Assembly: GCF_012489685.1 (NCBI RefSeq)
Contig: NC_080042.1
Location: 20,288,150 to 20,352,149, forward strand
Direction of reading: 5' to 3'
DNA length: 64,000 nt
Source of the DNA: Lotus japonicus
Taxonomy: Eukaryota > Streptophyta > Magnoliopsida > Fabales > Fabaceae
The translations under genes were made by a program, and so were the position numbers. The notes beneath the pieces are model-generated. The model did no database searches, had not been told where the DNA came from, and worked only from the letters and a program-made list of their open reading frames with translations. Shown piece after piece: positions 41,546-53,471 of the stretch. Numbering within the stretch: the first letter of the stretch is position 1; each line of letters begins with the position of its first letter.

Positions 41546-44500
41546 ATACTCAACACTTGGATCCGACGACACTCCTCGTTTTTCCAAAACTAAGATTTGA
41601 CTTCCAATGCCTTCCTTCGAGGTTATTATCATTACTTAAAGATTTAGAGGTTATTTAAGGTCTTATGAGTTTTCTTTATAAAATAGATTCCATTTTGTCT
41701 TATCGCAAGTCTTATACATTTACAGGATCTACCAATCTCAAGTCGCTTCCCGAGGATGTCTCGATCCACTAAACAAAGTCAAGGCCCGAACCTTGTTCAT
41801 CCTATCAAACTTTCTCAAAACTCTCAAAATAAAATCGGCATGACCTGCCCGCTATTCTCACCATTCAGAATCTCAGATTCCAGTACAGAGCATATTTAAA
41901 TCATCACAATCAACAACATGTCATATATCAATAAATCGCATCATAAACATTTAGCACTTAGCATATAAAGCATGCACCACACATCCTAGATTACCCACAT
42001 AGCACATAGCATGTAAGACAATCTCAAAAACATTCAGTAGATGGATCATCTACATTGTCAGCCGAAGCCTCAGAAAACATTTTCCAATCACACACAATTC
42101 CAGTGCATAAACAGTAAACAATGTCGAAACATCGACCCTAAGCATTAACTAGAGATTCAGTGAGAAGCCCTCACCTGTAGGTTCTCCAGAATGATCGTCT
42201 AACGCTTCCTCACCAACAAAGCCTTGTTCCTCAGGGAATTCCTCAAAATCACCTTTAGAGCAAAACCACAGAAATACTATCAGAATCTATCGGAAACTAA
42301 GCTATCGATACTTACTAAGGTTACTCGAAGTAATCTATACTCTAAGGTACGATAATCTAGCGCGAAAGGACAAGTTTTCGGAAAAGGAAATTTCCTCCTC
42401 CCCCCCTAAATAGGTTCGGCCACTTTACACAATTATGGGGCTCGATTTTTCTTCGATCAAACTTGGTTCCTATGCTTTCATAAGCCGTAACTAAGGGTAT
42501 TCTGAACTCGGAAAAATTATCGGATCAAAAACTGTCGCAGGGGTATTTTGGTCATGATTTTTAACTCAGGATTTTCAAAACTGAAATCCCAAAAATAAAA
42601 TTTTGCAGGGACGTCACCAACGACGTTTATGACAACTAATCCTACTAGCACTAAGCTAAGGCGATAGTTTTCAGCCTAAAGGTTGAAGCTTTACACCAAA
42701 AACTCCAAAAATGGGTATTTTAGGTTCAAATTGATTCCGGCGGAATTCCGGCGACATAACGGAAAATCTAACCCGGCAGAAGTGATCTTGGGCACATATA
42801 GAAGAGGTTTAGAATCAGAAATGAAAGATTCAGGATAGTTTTGCAAAAACCCATAAACTATCCGCTCAGAAAACTCTACAGAAAAGCTATGGAAAAAGCG
42901 ATCGGAGGTAAGGATTAGCGACTATACCTCGAAGCCTTGAAGTAGCAACTGATTGATCGACGATCAAGCAAACGATGAAGAAAATCTTCTCCTCCTTCTT
43001 CCTCTTTGTGGCCGCGGGTTTGGGTGGGGAAATGGGTAGTTTTTTTGGTTTTTTCTTCCTTTCTTTGCTATATATAGAAGGTGGAAATTCGCGGGAAAAT
43101 GAAAGTTTTGCGAATCTGATTTTTCCGGCGTCATTCTCCATGAATTATTAGATATGTTTTGGCAAAAGAATTCCAAAACTATAAAGAGGTCTCCTTGTAT
43201 TTTTGGCAACTAATGCATAGTCGGTATAAAACTATGTTACCCGATAAGTTGCTTTTTGCATCGAATGTCGGAATAGAAAACTTCCTTCGGAAGAAAGATT
43301 GAAATCATCAAGAGAAATGGGTGTACGCGTGTAGAATATTCATTTGAAGCTCTGAATAGATAAAGTCTTCATTGTCGAGAAATTCTAGGGTTTTGAAATA
43401 CCAGGGATTCGGTTTCGGCAAACTTCCGATGATTGGAATCGGACGTTCGTAAATCCTAGAGTTTCGCCTCGAAACGATTGTGATATATGGAAAAAGAGAA
43501 GTTCTAACATTTCTCTGAAGATTTTTGGAATTAACTGCCATCGTGCCTAAAAGTGAAAATTAGCTATATACTAGGGTTTTTGACCTAGGTTTAAGCGTAA
43601 AACGTTCGTGCTATAACTTTTATCGATCATAATGCAATCCTTGAACCTTTCCTGAACTTTCTCCTTCATAAATATATTTCATTTAATAAACTTTCGTTCA
43701 GGTTTCCCTTCACATTACATCAACCCTAATCGTGAATAAGAAGTTTATTCACTTAGCATGAACTTAAAAACTCGGGCCTTACAGTACCACATGCATACAT
43801 TAGAGTCTCACACACTAAGTTTCACGTTTTCAGTGGTTTTATGTGTTTGGTGATTTGTTGGTGAATTGCTTTGCTGTTGTGGTAAAGTCGAATTATTATT
43901 CTTCTTTAAGCTTATAATTTTCCGATTAATAAGAATTGTGAAACTGTCTTGAGAGAAAATATTATAATCACTCAGATTTTAAAGACAATGTGAAGAGTTT
44001 ATAAAGCAGGATCTGAATTGTTTACTTGCTCTTTGTTATGCTATATTTTATACAATGTAAGTTCTTACCCTTCTGTTGGAATGATGTTCTATGCGACATC
44101 GCTCAGGTACTGGAGACAGAGATGTGGCTCATGAGGAGTAGCTTCGGATAGTCTTAGTTTATGTTATTATTATTATTATTATAATAAAATAAGTGTCTTG
44201 CTCTGTAATGTAACACTGGGTAGATATTTTACGTTACTTTTACATTTTTGTTGAGAGGATTTTATAACCTCTCCTTATGGAAGTTTTTGAATGATTTTCT
44301 AAATTATGGCGATGTCGTACTGTTGATGACCGAAGTGCTTATGAAATTCAGTTCTGAGTATGATGAATTTTATTGGAATATCATGGAAGATAAACATATT
44401 TAAATAAGTGATCTTAAGCATCTTGGGATTATCTAGCTGGTTTAGAAATTTTATTGGCAAAAATAATTCTTTCTTTGAAAAGCATATGAACTTATAAATT

Positions 44501-44626
44501 TTCAAACACAATCAGTGTTAATTTTAATGAGTTTTCGTGAAGAAGTGTAATACTCCCTTGATATGTTTTTAAACTCTGATAAACGTTTTTAAATAAAACA
44601 ATGGGAAAAAGGGGGTGTTACATTAG

Positions 44627-44638
44627 TGGTATCATAGC
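44627..44638 (+). other. primer-binding site of G
   Basis: TGGTATCATAGC, one base different from the Met-tRNA site of Tk3 (TGGTATCAGAGC). Confidence 0.8.
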
Positions 44639-44802
44639 ATGGTCGGTGATTAGTAGACTAGGTTTATCAGCATGTTTATTAACGTGTTTAACTCCTTTTG
44701 TATTCGATATGTGTTTATGACACAATCGGTATTGTTTTGGAATTCTCAGGACAATGGTCCCGAGTTGTTCGTTTAAGGAAATTTTCGAGGGCGAAAATTC
44801 TT

Positions 44803-44816
44803 AAGTGAGGGAGAGT
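44803..44816 (+). other. polypurine tract of G
   Basis: AAGTGAGGGAGAGT directly before LTR 2; with the primer site it shows the 194 bp interval keeps both priming signals. Confidence 0.75.
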
Positions 44817-47800
44817 TGTAACACCCCACTTTTCGTTATTAGGTTATTTATTATTTTATCTTAATTATTATTATGCTATATGGTATTTTGATAATTTATG
44901 CTATTTAATTAGATGATTATGTGATTATGTGATTTAATTAGATGATAAGGTCATTAAGTGATTTTATTAGATAATTAAGTTATTATGTGATATAGATAAA
45001 TAAGGGTTTTAGATTTTAAGTGAGTAGTTGGGAGTGGGGCACATTGTAAGATTATTTAAGGGTTATGAGAGAATTAAAAAGGGAGAAATCAGAAAATTAG
45101 GATTAGAGAAGCAGCAGAACAGAGAAACACGTGAAAGGTGAAGGAGAGGAGAAAAGGTGGAGAAAACCTAGAATTTGATCTTCAAGAAGAAAAGGGTCAA
45201 GGAGGCTTTGTACCGGTGTCATAGAAGGTAAGAGTTTGAATTTACCTTGTATAATTGTAGTATAACAGAGGTTGAGTTTAACATGAACGAACCCCTAAAT
45301 TCTTTGAAAATTCAGAACTGAGAGAAATTAAGGTTATGGGATAAATTGGGTTCTCTTTCTGCCCGCAGATACCCTAACAGTCTGTGTTGTAGAGGGCATA
45401 ACTCTCTCTACAGAATTCCGAATTGAGTGAAACCAATTTTGTACGAAATCTAACTCATAGGGATATATTGGGTAATATTTTCATAATTTTTCGATTTCTG
45501 GTTCAATACCAGAATCATTTGCAAGTTCACTCTGTTTCTGGCCGCAGATACCCTAGCAGCCTGTGTTGTAGAGAGCATAAATCTCTCTAAATAATTCCGA
45601 ATTGAGTGAAACTAATTTTGTATAAAAGCTAACTCATAGGGTTATATTGGGTAATATTTTCATAATTTTTGGATTTCTGGTTCAATACCAGAATTATCTG
45701 CAAGTTCACTCTGTTTTGCTCGCAGACACCCTAACAGCCTGTGCTGTAGAGAGCATAACTCTCTCAACAGAATTTCAAATTGAGTGAAACCAATTTTATA
45801 TGAAAGCTAACGTATAAGGCTATGTTTGGTAAAATTTTCATAATTTTTGGAGTGCTCGTTTAGTACCAGAATTATATGCAAGTTTGCTATGTTTCTGCTT
45901 ATTTCTGGGATTGATTCTGAAACTGGTTCTAGTAATTGATATGAAACATTTGATGATTTTGTGTTTCTATTTTGTCAGTGGAATAGTGAATGATTTGATA
46001 ATTATATTGAAGTGTTATTTTGTGCAATTTTGGTGTGATTTCCGTTATGGAATTTGGTGAGAAAATATGTTATATATTTGGGGCTGGAGTGGTCTCAAAT
46101 TGCATGTTTTAATTTATGAGTTTTTGCACGAAATACACTTCATTTAGTCAAGAGGCAACGTGTCAGTTTTCATCGGAAAACTGAGGTTTGTCCCAGAACT
46201 GGAGTGGTTCTGGAATTCTGGCGTGGACTTCATTGGTGGTTAACTGTCTGGAGTGGACGCGGTGATACCACTAAGGTTAACAATTGGTACCACATGCATA
46301 CATTAGAGTCTCACACACTAATTTTCACGTTTTCAGTGGTTTTATGTGTTTGGTGATTTGTTGGTGAATTGTTTTGCTGTTGTGGTAAAGTCGAATTATT
46401 ATTCTTCTTTAAGCGTATAATTTTCCGAAACATTAATAAGAATTGTGAAACTGTCTTGAGAGAAAATATTATAATCACTCAGGTTTTTAAGACAATGTGA
46501 AGAGTTTATAAAGCAGGATCTGAATTGTTTACTTGCTCTTTGTTATGCTATATTTTATACAATGTAAGTTCTTACCCTTCTGTTGGAATGATGTTCTATG
46601 CGACATCGCTCAGCTACTGGAGATAGAGATGTGGCTCATGAGGAGTAGCTTCAGAGAGTCTTAGTTTATGTTATTATTATTATTATTATAATAAAATAAG
46701 TGTCATGCTCTGTAATGTAACACCGGGTAGATATTTTACGTTACTTTTACATTTTTGTTGAGAGGATTTTATAACCTCTCCTTATGGAAGTTTTTGAATG
46801 ATTTTCTAAATTATGGCGATGTCGTACTGTTGATGGCCGAAGTGCTTATGAAATTCAGTTCTGAGTATGATGAATTTTATTGGAATATCATGGAAGATAA
46901 ACCTATTTAAATAAGTGATCTTAAGCAACTTGGGATTATCTGGCTGGTTTAGAAATTTTATTGGCATAAATAATTCTTTCTTTGAAAAGCATATGAACTT
47001 ATAAATTTTCAAACACAATCAATGTTAATTTTAATGAGTTTTCGTGAAGAAGTGTAATACTCCCTTGATATGTTTTTTAAACTTTGATAAACGTTTTTAA
47101 ATAAAACAATGGGAAAAAGGGGGTGTTACACTTCGGCTATGATTGATTGTGATTGTTAGAAAGCATGATACTAGGACTATCGATGATATATGCGCTAGAT
47201 ATGTTATAAGATGATAATGCAATAAATGTTAGCTAGTATTATTATGAACATACCTATATGCCTAGGGTGTTAGCTATATTTATTGCTATGCATGCAAGTT
47301 ATTATGCTATGATATGTTGTTCATAAGAGATGAACGTGATGGCTTAGGGCCTTGTGATGATGACTGACTTGCATGGCATGCATTGTGGACCAAGTGACCT
47401 AGATTGGGCTTGGTTGGCCACGGCTAGTGACCTGGATTGGGCTAGTCGATGGTGACATTCAGGGGAGGCCCTGAATAAGGACGAACGTGAAACGGAAGTG
47501 CCTTGGAGAGGTCCAACCCCGATCATCAAGCTGTTGGGCAGTGGTGCGTTGGAGAGGTCCAGCCCCGATCGTGGAGTCGTGTTCGTCCAGCCTTTCCAAG
47601 ATGGATTGGCTTATGGATATCCAAAGCGTCTGCATGCATGTGCACGAGCATTTACTAACAATAAACTATGAGATAGTTCCCTATACTTGCGAAACTTAGA
47701 ATTATGAGATAGTTCCTTATACTTGTGAACCTTAGAACTTAACATAGTTCCCATATATGTGAATGATAGCTTAGTGAAGAACTTGTGATTGATAGGGTAG

Positions 47801-48284
47801 TATACCCTACTTATGATATGTGTGTGTTAGAAGTTGACCCTTGCTTGTTTGCTGTTTGTTGTTTGGGGCGCTTAATGCCTAGACAACAAGCATGTGTGTG
47901 ATCAGTCGAGATGCGACCCTATATCTGCTTGATATGGACGATGGCAAGGCTCGAGACATCGACCACGCGACTGATGGTTCAGCTATGGGATTGGCGAGAG
48001 CAGAGGATGCGAGACGATATGATGCGAGCATTGAAGGAGGCCTTGGAGGGCACGCGGTCTATGAGTCGGGTATTGAGTGTGATAATTGAGTTTGTACTTG
48101 GGGGGTGAGCTGAGTTTGGTTATAGGGTTCGAACCTAACCTAGAGACCTTCTTGTCGTGTTGGCCCGGGAGCGGTCGAACACTAGTTTAATCATTATGTT
48201 TTAATTTGAAAGAATCATTGTACGCTTCCAAAGCTTTTATTAATAAAATGAAGTTTATTCAGCATTTATTCTAGGGATGGCAGA

Positions 48285-48455
48285 GAAGCCCGAACCCATG
48301 GGCACCCGACCCGACCCGACCTGATTTCTTGGGTGAAAACCCGAGTTAAATGGGTTCGGGTTCGGGTTCGGGTTCGGGTTTTACCCGATCACTGTAACTG
48401 TTTTCGGGTTCGGGTTTGGGTTTGGACAAACCCGCACCCGAACCCGACCCGAACC
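48285..48455 (+). repeat. hAT 5' subterminal motif cluster
   Basis: Repeated ACCCGACCCGACC and GGGTTCGGGTTCGGG, on both strands. The matching 3' cluster lies at 52548-52765. They are likely transposase-binding repeats by analogy with Ac/Ds. Confidence 0.7.
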
Positions 48456-48461
48456 CGGCTC

Positions 48462-48469
48462 TATATAAG
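48462..48469 (+). promoter_or_regulatory. TATA box of the hAT transposase gene
   Basis: TATATAAG in GGCTCTATATAAGTG, just inside the subterminal repeats, about 280 bp before the putative 5' UTR donor (GACAG|GTAACAG at 48748). A UTR intron from 48748 to TTATAG at 49605, directly ahead of the coding start, fits. Confidence 0.6.
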
Positions 48470-48586
48470 TGAAATTCCAGATATATCCTTAGGTATATAT
48501 ATGTTATTAGAATAGAATTAGGTTTGAGGTTCCAGAATCCTCTTCAAGTCCACGCCGTTCTCCAGTTCTCCTCTTCCAAATTCCAA

Positions 48587-48678
48587 TCCTGCTCCTCCAC
48601 GCGAATCCTTCTTCCGTCCTGCTCCTCCACGCGAATCCTTCTTCCGTCCTGCTCCTCCACGCGAATCCTTCTTCCGTC
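48587..48678 (+). repeat. 30 bp tandem repeat in the hAT 5' UTR
   Basis: Three tandem units built on CTGCTCCTCCACGCGAATCC, flanked on both sides by copies of CCACGCCGTTCTCCAGTTCT (48550 and 48678). It lies in the predicted 5' UTR exon. Open frames seen through it on either strand are repeat artefacts. Confidence 0.8.
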
Positions 48679-49610
48679 CACGCCGTTCTCCAGTTCTCCT
48701 CTTCCAATCCTGCTCCTCCACGCCGTTCTCCTCTTCAAGCGGGACAGGTAACAGTTCTCTTGTTTTGTTTATTCTGTTTTCGAATTTCTCTTCCCTTTTT
48801 TCGTGATTTTGGGGGTTGGTTTGGTGGTGTGTTCTTGATGATTTTGGGGGTTGGTTTTTGTGTGGTTGTGTGCTGTATCTGTATCTCATTGGCTTAGGTG
48901 GGATTTGGTTTTGCTCATTGTACTGTGATTGTTGGTAGGAGCTCTTTTTATTGGTTGGGTTAGGGAGGAAGAAGGGGTAGGAGCTCTTAGGTGATTTTTC
49001 TGTTAGGTTTTTATTTGCTATCAAGGGTTTGGATTTTGTTTTGATATTGTCATTTGTTTAATCTTGATCAGCAATTATACATGCCATGAACACCATATAC
49101 TTCTTCTAAGCATATCTGTTTGATATTTTAACTGTTTGTTCAGGTTTCTGCATTGGGATACAAATTGATGTTATCTGCTGTATATAATATAATGCATGCT
49201 TTGTCTTGGTTTGTAAATTCATATGTGGCTGCTTATTTCCTGAGGATTCATATCTGCAATATGTCTTGGTTTGTTTCCACTCATTGCAGCATGTATGTTA
49301 AGTAAAAAACCAGCATTCTTAGATTACATTTTTATTATCAAACATTCTATCTTTCTTAATTCTAATGTTCGGCACCCGAAAAGAATCCTAGTTTTTCTAT
49401 GCTAGTATGCTTGCAATAATAACTCAAGGCAATTATCTATTTATCTACTTGTCATCTATTCATATTAATATGACACTGCTGCTACACAAGTGATATTTAA
49501 TTTAGATAAGTTAATTGAGATAAGTTTAATTGAGATAAGTTTATTTTTTGTTTGTTTATCAAACATTGTTGTTTACTTTTTCTGATTTTGTTATTGATGT
49601 TATAGGGAAA

Positions 49611-51980
49611 ATGGATCAAGTGAACACAATTCCGGAAGGAACTTCTAATCCTACACAAGAAAGCATGTATGAACCAAGTCCGAAAGGATCTTCTAATCCT
49701 ACACCTGAAGGTCCCTCACTAAATGATTCAACTCATGATGGGCAAGATGGTGCAGATTCAACACAACCTCCAACAAAGAAGCCAAAAAGTGAGGTGTGGA
49801 ATGATTTTGATAAGGTTAAAGTGAATGGGGAAGTAAAGGCGGTATGCAAGTGGTGCAAGAAACATCTTAGTGGCAATTCAACGCATGGAACAAGTCACTT
49901 GCATGGCCATGCAAATAGGTGTACTCAGAAGAAGATTAAGACGAGAGGTCATGACAAAGGGCAAACATTCATCATGCCTAAAGCCATCCAAGGCAAGCAA
50001 GAGATAGGCTTTGGAAATTATGATGCAGAGAAAACAAAGAAGTTGATTGCAAATGCAATTGTCATGCATGATTATCCACTATCAATAGTGGATCATATTG
50101 GTTTTAGGAGAATATTAGGTTCACTCCAACCATTGTTTCTAGTTCCTAATCGAAACACTATCAAGAAGGAGATTTTGAAAATATATGATATTGAGAGGCA
50201 ATGTACGATGAAGATGCTAGACACTCATGAAGGAAGAGTGGCCATTACCACAGACATGTGGACTGCAAGCAACCAAAAAAAGGGTTACATGGCGGTCACA
50301 GTTCACTACATTGATGGCACTTGGACTTTACAAAGTCGGATTTTGAGGTAATAAAGTTTAAATTTCTTTTATCCTACTAGCTGTTTTTGTATGATAAAAT
50401 TTTTAAATGTAAGTTAGTTATTTATGTTCCTTGTTATTTTAGGTTCATTTATGTTCCAGCCCCTCACACTAGTGAAAGACTTTGTCAAGTACTTGTCGAA
50501 TGTTTGATGGACTGGAACATTGACTCAAAATTGTCTACAATCACTTTAGACAATTGTGCTGCAAATGATAAAATGATTGACCTTGTTAAGAATAAGTTGC
50601 AGTTGGAGTCTTTGATAAAGGATGGGTCTTTATTGCATATGCGTTGTTCTGCGCATATCTTAAACTTAATTGTTAAAGAAGGCCTACAAGTGGTGAAGGA
50701 TGGTGTAGAAAAGATTCGGGAGAGTGTGGGGTATTGGAATGGTACCCCAAAAAGGCACGAAAAATTTGAAGAAACAGCTAGACAATTGAAAATTAATTGT
50801 ACTAGAGGCTTAGTAAATGATGTTCCAACTAGGTGGAACTCAACATTTAAGATGCTTGAGTCCGCCATACCATACAAGGATGTATTTGTTCGGCTAGCTC
50901 AACGTGAAAAGCTATACACTTGTTTGCCAAGTAATTCACAATGGCAATTTGCAAAGGATGTTTGTGGGTGTTTAGGACTGTTTAATGATATAACTGAGTT
51001 GGTTTCTGGTACCAAATATCCAACTGCCAATCTTTATTTTCCCAAGATTTGTAAGATTAAGTTGGAAATAATTAGATGGCAGAGCTCCTCTAATACATTG
51101 ATTAAGGAGATGGCAAATAGGATGATGGAAAAATTTGAAAGTTATTGGAGTGTGATACATGATGTCATGGGAGTTGCTACAGTTCTAGATCCTAGGAACA
51201 AGTTGGTAGTGCTTCGGTTCTATTTTGCAAAGTTGTATGCTAACAACTCAAGTGCACAAGTGAAAAGAATCCAAGATTTGTGTTATGATTTGCTTTCTGA
51301 TTATCAAAGCAAAAACAATTCTATTGAAAGCTCTCCATTGATTGATACTAATGTTGCTCATGATGACCCTTTGGTGGAAGAATTGGAATCGTATGTTGAG
51401 AGGGAGGAAGAAGCTAGCTCTACAAATACTAAATCTGAGTTAGATCATTATTTTGGTGAGAAAGTCCTAAAGAAGACACCGCCTGATTTTGATATTTTAA
51501 ATTGGTGGAAGGCAAATGGAGGACTTCACCCAACACTTCAAACAATTGCAAGAGATGTGTTAGCTATTCCTAGCTATTCAGCACTAGTGGTCGAATATTG
51601 AGCCCTCATCGAAGTCGACTTCATTGGACTACTGTAGAGGCTTTGATGTGTGCTAGGAGTTGGCTATGGTCTAATGAGAGTGGTAGTAAAATTTTAAAAT
51701 TTTAATTCAATATCATTTAATTTCAAATTATGTTTATATATTGTCAACTAATCATTCTTTGGTACTCTATGTGGGATATTTGTAGGGAATTTGAATTCTA
51801 GTGTTGCACAAGAATATGCTACGGTATTGAATGAAATGGAGTCCGATGACGAAGGTATTTTATTCTTCATTTGCTTTGAATATGTTATTAATGTTAAGCT
51901 TCGATGTTTTATTTAATTTTGATTTACTTCTAATTACAGCTGAAATAATAGATGGTTTGAGTTACCGTTTTGATGATTAA
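49611..51980 (+). pseudogene. hAT transposase gene, four exons, one frameshifting loss
   Basis: Exons by splice signals and frame: 49611-50347, 50443-51683, 51786-51854, 51940-51980 (introns all GT..AG). The product begins MDQVNTIPEG and has a BED zinc finger at residues about 62-105 (C79, C82, H100, C104). The RNase H-like core has the first Asp in ITTDMWTAS and the second in ITLDNCAAND, and a C-terminal hAT dimerisation region follows. Near 51570 the reading frame is lost: IP is followed at once by FSTSGR in another frame, so about 22 bases holding the conserved (V/S)ASE-type block are gone. That block carries the catalytic Glu in this family (known from Hermes). TAGCTATTC is duplicated at the scar. 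The transposase cuts and joins transposon ends; this copy should be catalytically dead. Confidence 0.85.
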
Positions 51981-53057
51981 TAGCTACTGCATCTATGCTT
52001 TAATGCATAACACGGTTAGTATTATTGTTAACTTTGATTACAATAGCTTGTTTCAATGTTGCTTTAAGAAAAATTACTAATGAGCTGCTTAACGTGAATA
52101 TAACAGGTTGCTGTTGAAGATTGTGGACTTTAGATAATTGGATTGAGCTATTGAGAACTGTTGTTTTAATTTGGAAGAGGGTGTTGTTGAAGATTGTTGT
52201 TTTAATTGTATGCTTTGAGTTTTTCCTTGTGTTGGATTTATGCTTGATGTTGAAGACTTTGAATTGTTGAGTTGTTTATCTCACTTTTATTTTACTTGTG
52301 GTTTTCAAATGTAATTGGGAAGTTTAAGGACCCATGAATTTTGTAATTGAGAAGATTAAGACTGTGGTTGTCTTTTTGATTGCTTATAATACTATGATTG
52401 AGGCACTTGCTAAGGGCCATATGCTCTTCCAAAAAATGGTGGAGAATAATTGTCAGCCTAATGAATTTACATACAATGTGCTTTTTCTGATTTTGATTGT
52501 AAAAAGCAATGAAATTTGTTAAGAAAGTAATGTTATTCAAGGTTAGACCGGGTTGCAACCGGGTCGGGTTTTATTCTTCGGGTCGGGTTTCCGGGTTCAA
52601 CTGTTTGTTTGAGGTTGTGTGCGGGTGTGGGTACGGGTCGGGTGAACCCGAAACCCAATGGGTTCGGGTGTGGGTTTAAGTTCACCACCCATTTCGGGTG
52701 CGGGTGCGGGTTTTTGATTTCGGGTTTGGGTTTTCCAAAACCCGCACCCGACCCGACCCGACCCATTGCCATCCCTAATTTATTCTATCTTTTACTTATT
52801 GTCATTAAAAGGTTTTATTTCGACGAAAATTTACACACGTTTTTGGAAAAAGGTTACTAAAGTGACCCTCGAGAAATCAGGGTGTTACATTGAGGATTTG
52901 TTCAAGTGAACCAGGATAAAACCCTTGTGTGCTTTTCTCTTATACCTTGCACCTTTCATTCTTTTCTACCAAGTGTTTTACGTGAAACACAAAAAGGAAA
53001 CGTTTTTATTGCAAAACCCTATTCAAACCCCCATTTCTAGTGTTTTTCATACCTTCA

Positions 53058-53460
53058 CAGCTCGCCTGAAAAACCCATTGAACATCATTTTAACTCCACT
53101 TTAATGCTTCCTTCAAGTCTTTAAGCCCCTAGACCTTCCATCTTCAGCTGATACAACCTCAAAACTTGATGAACAAGCTACAAAAATATCTAGAATCTAA
53201 GAGGTCAGTTTTGAACAAAGGCCCTCAAAACAAGTGGGACTTTCAATAAACTCTTAAACTAACCTAAAATGCAAATAAAGTCCTCATAAAACTAAGAAAT
53301 TACCAAACAAAGCAAAAACACAAATAAAGATAAAAATGCATGAGAATGCATGAAACACTACATGAGACTCAACAAAAAGACTCAAAACCTACAACGAAAT
53401 GACCCCAAAAACAAGACTAAAAGAAGGTGATCACAGAGTTGCAATCCTCCCAGTTAATTT
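53058..53460 (-). other. leader-like noncoding part of L
   Basis: AT-rich, with no ORF worth reporting. It resumes L after solo LTR S (CAGCT duplication at 53058) and on the minus strand leads into the gag at 34622. Confidence 0.5.
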
Positions 53461-53471
53461 TGGCACATCCT

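Larger units (their letters stand above)
39721..43783 (-). mobile_element. Tk5: reverse Tekay-like solo LTR inside G
   Basis: 4063 bp with perfect GTACC duplications (39716-39720, 43784-43788). On the minus strand: TATA region at 43077-43068, donor CTGTAG|.. with AG|GTGAGGGC at 42174, GCTGCTCC minisatellite (41358-41545), hairpin cluster (41385-41440), acceptor TTTGTCAG before the ATG at 40689, and an intact LTR ORF. It is the closest relative of the Tk2 LTR. Confidence 0.94.
38208..47130 (+). mobile_element. G: LTR element with only 194 bp between its LTRs
   Basis: LTR 1 is 38208-44622 (about 2.35 kb after removing Tk5) and LTR 2 is 44817-47130 (2314 bp). Both start TGTAACACCCCAC and end AAGGGGGTGTTACA. 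Perfect CTTCG target duplications flank it (38203-38207, 47131-47135). The interval 44623-44816 has a primer site and polypurine tract but no coding sequence. It is a non-autonomous element that must borrow all proteins. The noncoding 3' segment AATTTTCGAGGGCGAAAATTC is of chromovirus type. No ORF in the LTRs is convincing. Confidence 0.95.
48272..52777 (+). mobile_element. hAT-family DNA transposon (Ac-like), 4506 bp
   Basis: Terminal inverted repeats TAGGGATGGCA at both ends, perfect 8 bp target duplications ATTTATTC (48264-48271, 52778-52785), and a transposase gene of hAT type inside. Both subterminal regions are dense in GGGTTCGGG/CCCGACCCG motifs, the usual kind of transposase-binding region. 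It is inserted in LTR H. The flawless ends and duplications suggest a young copy. 51981-52547 is 3' noncoding; a short plus-strand ORF at 52334-52522 has a PPR-like look but no further support. Confidence 0.96.
36540..52889 (+). mobile_element. H: divergent Tekay-like solo LTR, host of G and a hAT transposon
   Basis: TGTAAGACCCGG (36540) to CAGGGTGTTACA (52889), with perfect TTGAG duplications (36535-36539, 52890-52894). H's own DNA is 36540-38207, 47136-48271 and 52786-52889, about 2.9 kb. The donor form GAG|GTAAGGGC occurs at 38193|38194 and GAAGTTGACCCTTGC at about 47830, as in the other LTRs. I find no convincing LTR ORF after the latter. The AT-rich 36600-37560 and 47140-48260 parts hold no gene I can support. 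Confidence 0.9.
34623..53057 (+). mobile_element. S: SIRE-type solo LTR with nested inserts
   Basis: Starts TGTAAGACCAAG (34623) and ends CATACCTTCA (53057), flanked by perfect CAGCT duplications (34618-34622, 53058-53062). Without its inserts it is about 1.1 kb, similar to the 1207 bp LTR of B. It has TATATAAA at 36206 and the same TCTGAAG-rich U3 (35760-36060). It holds an approximately placed copia-type LTR (34765-35735) and solo LTR H (36540-52889). Confidence 0.92.
31937..53460 (-). mobile_element. L: reverse, deleted Athila-like Ty3/gypsy element
   Basis: Right to left: leader-like DNA (53460-53058), gag and protease (34622-32690), a second gag-like piece, then a 3' noncoding region. 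RT, RNase H and integrase are absent, so it is a large-deletion derivative. Solo LTR S with everything inside it is inserted at 34622/53058 with CAGCT duplications. No LTR of L itself is recognised. The boundary with element M at about 53460 is approximate. Confidence 0.7.

Noticed and set aside
44299..44511. Matching 70-codon minus-strand frames in both G LTRs (also 46806-47018)
   Set aside because: They are near-identical because the LTRs are duplicates; AT-rich, antisense to the element and with no independent support.
48330..48460. Telomere-like repeats (GGGTTCGGG)
   Set aside because: The plant telomere unit is TTTAGGG; these are hAT subterminal motifs with matching copies at the other end of the element.
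52334..52522. Possible PPR gene fragment (MVENNCQPNEFTYNVL)
   Set aside because: It resembles about one PPR motif only, in the 3' noncoding part of the hAT element. It could be a captured scrap but is too short to annotate.
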